This document shows positions 59,401 to 64,000 of a stretch of DNA of 64,000 nucleotides, piece by piece. The notes below the pieces were generated by a model. That model did no database searches and was not told where the DNA came from. It worked only from the letters and a program-made list of their open reading frames with translations. The DNA lies in NCBI GenBank assembly GCA_036785705.1, contig JAWUZG010000955.1, positions 109,613-173,612 on the forward strand. Direction: 5' to 3'. Source of the stretch: Acanthornis magna. Taxonomy: Eukaryota; Chordata; Aves; Passeriformes; Acanthizidae. Made by a program: the position numbers and the translations under genes. Within the stretch, counting starts at the first letter, position 1. Each line of letters begins with the position of its first letter.

Positions 59401-62400
59401 TGGGGCAATTTGGGGAGAATTTCTGGGGATTTGAGTGATTTTTGGGGAATTTCTGTGAATTTTGGGGATTTGGGGTTTCCGGCCCAGCCAGCCCAGGGGG
59501 TCCCCGGAAATGTCCCAAAATTCCAAACCTGAAAATTAAAAAAAAATTGGGGAATTTTGGGGATTTTTCTGGAATTTTTTCAGATTTTTTTAGGGATTTT
59601 TTATGGATTTTTTTGAGATTTTCTATGGATTTTTAATGGATTTTTTGGGGTTTTTATGGATTTTTAAAAAATTCCTGGGATTTTGGGGATTTTTTGGGGA
59701 ATTTCTGGGAATTTTGGGGATTTTTTGGGGAATTTCTGGGAATTTTGAGGATTTTTTGGTGATTTTTTTTTGGAATTTCTGGAAATTTTGGAGGATTTTT
59801 GGGGAATTTCTGTGAATTTTGGGGATTTGGGGTTTCCGGCCCAGCCAGCCCAGGGGGTCCCCGAAAATGTCCCAAAATTCCAGCCTGAAAATTAAAAAAA
59901 AAATTGAGAATTTTTTAGGATTTTTTTGGGATTTTTTTTTTAATTTTTTTGGAATTTTTATGGATTTTTTTCAGATTTTTTATGGATTTTTTCAAGGTTT
60001 TTTGGGGTATTTTCGGGGATTTTTGGAAATTTTTTTGGAATTTCTGGGATTTTGGGGATTTTTTTTTGGAATTCCTATGAATTTCGGAGATATTTGGGGG
60101 AATTTGGGGAGAATTTCTGGGGATTTGAGTGATTTTTGGGGAATTTCTGTGAATTTTGGGGGTTTGGGGTTTCCGGCCCAGCCAGCCCAGGGGGTCCCCG
60201 AAAATGTCCCAAAATTCCAACCTGAAAATTAAAAAAAATTGGGAATTTTGGGGATTTTTCTGGAATTTTTCCAGTTTTTTTAGGGATTTTTTATGGATTT
60301 TTAGGGATTTTTTTATGGATTTTTAATGGATTTTTTGGGGTTTTCATGGATTTTTGGGGGATTTTTTTAAAAATTCCTGGGAATTTTGGGGATTTTTTGG
60401 GGAATTTCTAGAAATTTTGGGGATTTTTGGGGAATTTCTGGGAATTTTGGGGAGATTTCTGAGAATTTTGAGGATTTTTTTTTTTAAATTTCTGGAAATT
60501 TTGGGGATTTTTGGGGAATTTCTGTGAATTTCAAGGGTTTGGGGGTCCCGGCCCAGCCAGCCCAGGGGGTCCCCAAAAATGTCCCAAAATTCCAGCCTGA
60601 AAATCAGAAAAAAAAATGGGAATTTTGAGGATTTTTCTGGAATTTTTTCAGTTTTTTTAGGGATTTTTTATGGATTTTTTGAGATTTTTTATGGATTTTT
60701 AATGGATTTTTTAGGGTTTTCATGGATTTTTTGGGGGATTTTTTAAAAATTCCTGGGAATTTTGGGGATTTTTTGGGGGAATTTCTAGAAATTTTGGGGA
60801 TTTTTGGGGAATTTCTGGGAATTTTGGGGAGATTTCTGAGAATTTTGAGGATTTTTTTTTTAAATTTCTGGAAATTTTGGGGATTTTTGGGGAATTTCTG
60901 TGAATTTCAAGGGTTTGGGGGTCCCGGCCCAGCCAGCCCAGGGGGTCCCCAAAAATGTCCCAAAATTCCAGCCTGAAAATCAGAAAAAAAAATGGGAATT
61001 TTGAGGATTTTTCTGGAATTTTTTTCAGTTTTTTTAGGGATTTTTTATGGATTTTTTGAGATTTTTTATGGATTTTTAATGGATTTTTTAGGGTTTTCAT
61101 GGATTTTTTGGGGGATTTTTTAAAAATTCCTGGGAATTTTGGGGATTTTTTGGGGAATTTCTAGAAATTTTGGGGATTTTTGGGGAATTTCTGGGAATTT
61201 TGGGGAGATTTCTGAGAATTTTGAGGATTTTTTTTTTAAATTTCTGGAAATTTTGGGGATTTTTGGGGAATTTCTGTGAATTTCAAGGGTTTGGGGGTCC
61301 CGGCCCAGCCAGCCCAGGGGGTCCCCAAAAATGTCCCAAAATTCCAGCCTGAAAATCAGAAAAAAAAATGGGAATTTTGAGGATTTTTCTGGAATTTTTT
61401 CAGTTTTTTTTAGGGATTTTTTATGGATTTTTTGAGATTTTTTATGGATTTTTAATGGATTTTTTTAGGGTTTTCATGGATTTTTTGGGGGATTTTTTAA
61501 AAATTCCTGGGAATTTTGGGGATTTTTTTGGGGAATTTCTAGAAATTTTGGGGATTTTTTGGGGAATTTCTGGGAATTTTGGGGAGATTTCTGAGAATTT
61601 TGAGGATTTTTTTTTTAAATTTCTGGAAATTTTGGGGATTTTTGGGGAATTTCTGTGAATTTTGGGGATTTGGGGTTTCCGGCCCAGCCAGCCCAGGGGG
61701 TCCCCAAAAATGTCCCAAAATTCCAGCCTGAAAATCAGAAAAAAATTGGGAATTTTTAGGATTTTTTCTGGAATTTTTTCAGATTTTTTTAGGGATTTTT
61801 TATGGATTTTTTGAGATTTTCTATGGATTTTTAATGGATTTTTTTTGGGTTTTCATGGATTTTTTGGGGGATTTTTTAAAAATCCTGGGAATTTTGGGGA
61901 TTTTTTAAAAATTTCTAGAAATTTTGGGGATTTTTTTTGGGAATTTCTGGGAATTTTGGGGAGATTTCTGGGAATTTGGGGGATTTTTTTTTTTAATTTC
62001 TGGAAATTTTGGGGATTTTTGGGGAATTTCTGTGAATTTTGGGGGTTTGGGGTTTCCGGCCCAGCCAGCCCAGGGGGTCCCCAAAAATGTCCCAAAATTC
62101 CAACCTGAAAATCAGAAAAAAATTGGGAATTTCTGTGAATTTCGGGGATTTTTTGTGGCTTTTTTGAGGTTTTTTAAAGGAATTTTGGAGAGTTTTTTTT
62201 GGGGAATTCCTACAGATTTCAGTGATTTTTTGGAGAATTTCACGGAGAATTTCTGGGGATTTTTTTTTTTTTATTTAATTTCCGTGAATTTTAGGGAATT
62301 TTGGGATATTTTGGGGTTGCTTTTAGAATTTTTTTGGGGGACATTTTTGGGGTTGTTTTTTAGGGTTTCTTGGGGCCATATTTCAGGGATATTTTTGGGG

Positions 62401-64000
62401 AGGTTTTGGGGATATTTTGGGGCTATTTTTAGAGTTTTTAGGAGATTTTTTTTAGGGTTTCTTAGGGATATTTCAGGGCTGTTTTTAGACTTTTTTAAGG
62501 AATTTTTTCAGGGTTTTTTTTGGGGATATTTTGGGGCTGGTTTTAGGGGTTTTTGGGTGATTTTTTGGGGTTTTTTCCTCACCTCTCGCTCACTTCGGGG
62601 CTCAGCCCAACCTCGAATTCCTCTCGGGACACCTCCAGCAGCACCACGAGCACAGGGCCGGAGCTGGAGACCCAAAAAAACCAAAAATTCACCCCAAAAA
62701 ACCCAAAAATCACCCCGAAAAACCCAAAAAACCACCCCAGAAACCCCAAAAACAAAAAAAAAAAAACCACCCCAAAACCCCCAAAATTCTCTAAAATTCT
62801 GCCCAAAATTCTGCCCCAGCAGCACCACGAGCACAGGGCTGGAGATGGGGACCCCAAAAAACCAAAAAATTCACCCCAAAAAAACCCAAAAATCACCCAA
62901 AAAAGCCAAAAAAACACCCCGAAAAAGCCAAAAAAAATACCCCAAAAAAACCCCAAATCCGTCAAATGTCTCCCAAAATTCCCCCCAAAAAAAACCAAAA
63001 TCTCCCAAATCCAACAAAATCTCCCCAAAATCCCCCAAATCTCCCCCCAAAATCTCCCCAAAATCCCTGAAATCCACCAAAAATTCCCAAAATCCACCAA
63101 ATCTCCCCAAAATCCCCAAAATCCCTCCCAAAATTCTCCAAAATTTCACCAAAATCCTCTCAAAATCCCCTCAAATCCCCCAAATCTCCCCAAATTTCCC
63201 CCAAAAATCCCCCAAATCTCCCCCCCAAAAAACCCAAACCCTCCAAAATTCCCCCAAAATCTCCCAAAAAACCCAAATTCCCCCCAAAAAATCCCTCAAA
63301 ATCCCACAAATGCCCCCCAAAAAAAACCCCCAAACCCTCCCAAAATTCCCGAAAAATCCCCAAAATTCCCCCAAAATCCAAAAATTCCCCAAAAATCCCA
63401 AATTTTCCCCCAAAGCTCACCTGGCCGCGGCCTCGCAGGTGAGGCTCCTGAGGAGGCTCCGCCCCTCGGCCTCGGCGCTGTCTGCCGAAAAAAATTCCAA
63501 ATTCGACACCCCAAAAAATCCAAATTTCCTCCAAAATTCCCCAAAAAAAATCACCCCTGGAACCCAAAAAATCACCCTGAGATACCAAAATTCACCCCCG
63601 GGACCCCAAAATCCTCCCAAAATTCCCTCAAATTCCCACAAAATTCCCCAAATTTCCCCAAAAATCCCTCGCCCCTCACGAGCAGCAGCCTCCCGGACAC
63701 CCCAAAAAACCCAAAATTCCTACAAAATTCCCCAAAATTTCCCCCAAATTCCCCAAAATCCCTCACCCCTCACGAGGAGAAGCCTCCCGGACACCCAAAA
63801 TTCCCCAAAATTTTCCCAAAATTCCCCCAAATTCCCCAAAATTCCCTAAAATCTCTCACCCCTCACGAGCAGAAGCCTCCCGGACACCCCAAAAACCCCA
63901 AAATTCCCCAAAATTCAAAAACATTTCCCCAAATTTCCCCAAAATCCCTCACCCCTCACGAGCAGCAGCTCCCCGGACACCCCAAAATTCCCTAAAATTA
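44362..64000 (-). CDS. ELP5: ELP5 gene (Elongator complex protein 5), exons 2-7; exon 1 right of the window
   Basis: ELP5 is a RecA-fold subunit of the Elp4-5-6 ring of Elongator, which modifies wobble uridines (mcm5/ncm5) in cytosolic tRNA. Six exons join with matching phases and GT-AG sites. Diagnostic matches to remembered mammalian ELP5 are EGRSLL near the N-terminus, EVSREEFE, RLEFWDIFGDPLGW, LVLDSLSW, HLCRALGALL, LALLHQDLH, LTFRLGLSGAER and an acidic DPDEDLDL tail. Visible exons give 224 codons, so with a short exon 1 the protein is near 245 residues, shorter than the roughly 300 of human, mainly in the C-terminal third. The neighbour CTDNEP1 is also its neighbour in mammals, supporting the call. 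Confidence 0.92.
44432..45804. repeat. ELP5 intron 6: GGGGAAATTTGGG and GGGATTTTGGGGGAGATTTT arrays
   Basis: 44432-45090 is short-period GGGGAAATTTGGGGA repeat. 45150-45790 has longer units of about 60-100 bp with AATTTTCAGGCAATTTTTGGG and GGAATTTCTCAGGGATTTTGG. No exon-edge copies were seen. Confidence 0.85.
45805..45887 (-). CDS. ELP5: ELP5 exon 6
   Basis: 83 bp with acceptor AATTTGGAG|GCCACG (weak pyrimidine tract) and donor CTGCCCAG|GTGAGTT. Encodes ATPLTFRLGLSGAERGARAA, then LSLPYLP, matching the LTFNLHLSKKEREARDSL segment of mammals. The phase fits both neighbours. Confidence 0.85.
45888..47330. repeat. ELP5 intron 5: ACCCAAAATTCAC and CCCCAAATTTTCCCCC arrays
   Basis: 46010-46560 has TTCACCTAAATTTACCC units. 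46560-47320 is CCCCAAATTTTCCCCCAAAT short-period repeat. No exon copies were seen. Confidence 0.8.
47331..47506 (-). CDS. ELP5: ELP5 exon 5
   Basis: 176 bp with acceptor TCCCCCCAG|GCCCCCC and donor CTCCAG|GTGGGAA. Encodes PPARILALLHQDLHPSPTLA and ALGGLCRAQLLLGPSPTPG, ending GGGALQ. The first part aligns with the LGLLHEELHGPG region of mammalian ELP5; the rest is weakly conserved and shorter. Three copies of its 5' edge lie upstream. Confidence 0.85.
47507..48500 (-). repeat. ELP5: ELP5 intron 4, acceptor side: three copies of the 5' edge of exon 5
   Basis: Copies at about 47622-47684, 47973-48035 and 48432-48493, keeping the CCCCCCAG|GCCCCCC acceptor and the reading (G)PPARILALLHQDLHP with minor changes. 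They break off in a common CCCCCTCCCC context. Spacers are AAATTCACCCAAAATCTGC units. Confidence 0.9.
48501..49330. repeat. ELP5 intron 4, CCCAAATTTCCCC spacer array
   Basis: AAATCAACCCAAAATC and AAATTTCCCCAAAATT units forming the transition between the two edge arrays. No exon fragment was seen. Confidence 0.75.
49331..55711 (-). repeat. ELP5: ELP5 intron 4, donor-side array: 19 copies of the 3' edge of exon 4
   Basis: Copies start (donor end) near 49337, 49693, 50070, 50424, 50802, 51164, 51497, 51832, 52020, 52398, 52894, 53255, 53590, 53925, 54112, 54492, 54858, 55191 and 55525, then the real exon at 55712. Each reads GVLREPLPHLCRALGALLAP plus KK and keeps a GGTCAG donor; variants are ALAALLAPRK and single-base changes. 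Spacing cycles through about 380, 360, 335, 335 and 185 bp. Confidence 0.93.
50424..55711. repeat. Five-monomer higher-order repeat (about 1.6 kb) in ELP5 intron 4
   Basis: Monomer types defined by the sequence around the copy (A: GGGTGCCAGGAGTGCC; B: GCGAGCAGTGCC; C: TTTTCTGGGTGCGAGCAGCG; D: CCCCAATCTGACC; E: GGGATGCTGACC) follow A-B-C-D-E from 50424, 52020 and 54112. There is one extra B in the second block, and the last position before the exon is a C/E mixture. The functional exon 4 edge (55712) carries type A features. Confidence 0.8.
55712..55914 (-). CDS. ELP5: ELP5 exon 4
   Basis: 203 bp with acceptor GATTTTCAG|GCTGG and donor AAAAAAG|GTCAGC. Encodes (R)LEFWDIFGDPLGWLGRDPQ, TLGAVLGELPSLPSPPQ, then TLVLDSLSWGVLREPLPHLC and RALGALLAPKK. 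An internal C/T tract followed by CAG|ACC could act as an alternative acceptor, but the full exon matches family spacing. It is the hub of the most extreme edge duplication in the window: 17 copies of its 5' edge to the right and 19 of its 3' edge to the left. Confidence 0.92.
55915..62110 (-). repeat. ELP5: ELP5 intron 3, acceptor-side array: 17 copies of the 5' edge of exon 4
   Basis: Copies near 56249, 56585, 56966, 57308, 57677, 58031, 58371, 58757, 59142, 59480, 59837, 60175, 60549, 60924, 61300, 61679 and 62057, spaced 335-385 bp. Each keeps TTTCAG|G(C/T)TGGAATT and reads RLEFWDIFGDPLGWLGR(K/D)PQT before diverging. The copied exon part is nearly invariant, while the G/T-rich spacers (GGGAATTTCTGGG, ATGGATTTTTT) vary in length. 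Confidence 0.93.
62111..62582. repeat. ELP5 intron 3, donor-side G/T-rich sequence
   Basis: Irregular TTTTTGGGGATATTTTGGGG and TTTTTAGGGTTTCTT repeats. No copies of the exon 3 edge were found on this side. Confidence 0.75.
62583..62663 (-). CDS. ELP5: ELP5 exon 3
   Basis: 81 bp with acceptor GGTCTCCAG|CTCCGG and donor GAGAG|GTGAGG. Encodes (S)SGPVLVVLLEVSREEFEVG, then LSPEVSE, with split Ser and Arg codons. One partial copy of its 5' edge lies upstream at about 62818-62853 (PVLVVLL, then diverging). Confidence 0.9.
62664..63420. repeat. ELP5 intron 2: CCCCAAAAAACCC array with one exon 3 edge copy
   Basis: C/A-rich short repeats. At about 62818-62853 the minus strand reads TCTCCAG|CCCTGTGCTCG with PVLVVLL and then leaves homology, a single copy of the exon 3 5' edge. 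The rest has no exon homology. Confidence 0.8.
63421..63481 (-). CDS. ELP5: ELP5 exon 2
   Basis: 61 bp with acceptor TTTCGGCAG|ACAGCGCC and donor GCCAG|GTGAGC. Encodes (D)SAEAEGRSLLRSLTCEAAA. The split Asp codon is completed by the G that ends the exon 1 edge copies (VSGRLLLVR-D), giving LLLVRDSAEAEGRSLL. No copies of this exon were seen. Confidence 0.9.
63482..64000 (-). repeat. ELP5: ELP5 intron 1, donor-side array: four copies of the exon 1 3' edge
   Basis: Copies at about 63672-63700, 63766-63795, 63861-63888 and 63950-63978, with a period of about 93 bp. Each reads VSG(R/E)LLLVR plus the G that starts the split Asp codon. Three keep the GTGAGGG donor; the copy nearest exon 2 has GCGAGGG. 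None shows a start codon with ELP5-like residues before VSG, so the functional exon 1 is placed right of the window. Confidence 0.8.

Overview
The window is vertebrate nuclear DNA, most likely from a bird and plausibly a songbird microchromosome. This rests on spliceosomal genes with high-GC exons, introns made almost entirely of CCCCAAAATT/GGGGAATTTT-type tandem repeats, and an ACTGGGA-type minisatellite. No interspersed transposon is recognisable. The species is inferred, not proven.

Three protein-coding genes were recognised, all on the minus strand and all from highly conserved protein motifs. (1) COPS6 (COP9 signalosome subunit 6) has exons 1-3 at 25677-17100. Partial copies of the start of exon 4 lie at 245-1020, and the rest of the gene is left of the window. 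(2) CTDNEP1 (Dullard nuclear-envelope phosphatase) is complete in 8 coding exons between 43088 and 29009. The exons join in frame to 244 codons plus stop, the length of the mammalian protein. (3) ELP5 (Elongator subunit 5) has exons 2-7 at 63481-44362; exon 1 proper is to the right of the window, but copies of its 3' edge are inside. Only about 1.8 kb (under 3%) of the window is coding.

Layout: 1-25677 COPS6, with a 16-kb intron 3; 25678-25965 COPS6 promoter (NRF-1 palindrome, CCAAT boxes); 25966-27930 minisatellite; 27960-28060 an unassigned promoter-like cluster (ETS, CRE, E-box); 28061-29008 CTDNEP1 3' flank; 29009-43400 CTDNEP1; 43461-44361 spacer with an octamer/GC-box array; 44362-64000 ELP5.

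The remarkable feature is what the introns are made of. At many exon boundaries the neighbouring intron holds a tandem array whose unit carries a copy of the edge of that same exon together with its splice site. 3' exon edges with donors fill the donor side, and 5' exon edges with acceptors fill the acceptor side. The largest arrays are 26 copies of the COPS6 exon 3 donor edge, and 17 acceptor-edge plus 19 donor-edge copies around ELP5 exon 4. In at least two arrays the functional exon sits in a regular slot of a higher-order repeat. All functional exons remain in frame with intact GT-AG sites, so the genes look alive despite dozens of decoy splice sites.

Functionally the genes are unrelated housekeeping genes: cullin deneddylation (COPS6), lipin dephosphorylation and nuclear membrane control (CTDNEP1), and tRNA wobble-uridine modification (ELP5). 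Nothing in the sequence suggests an operon-like relation.
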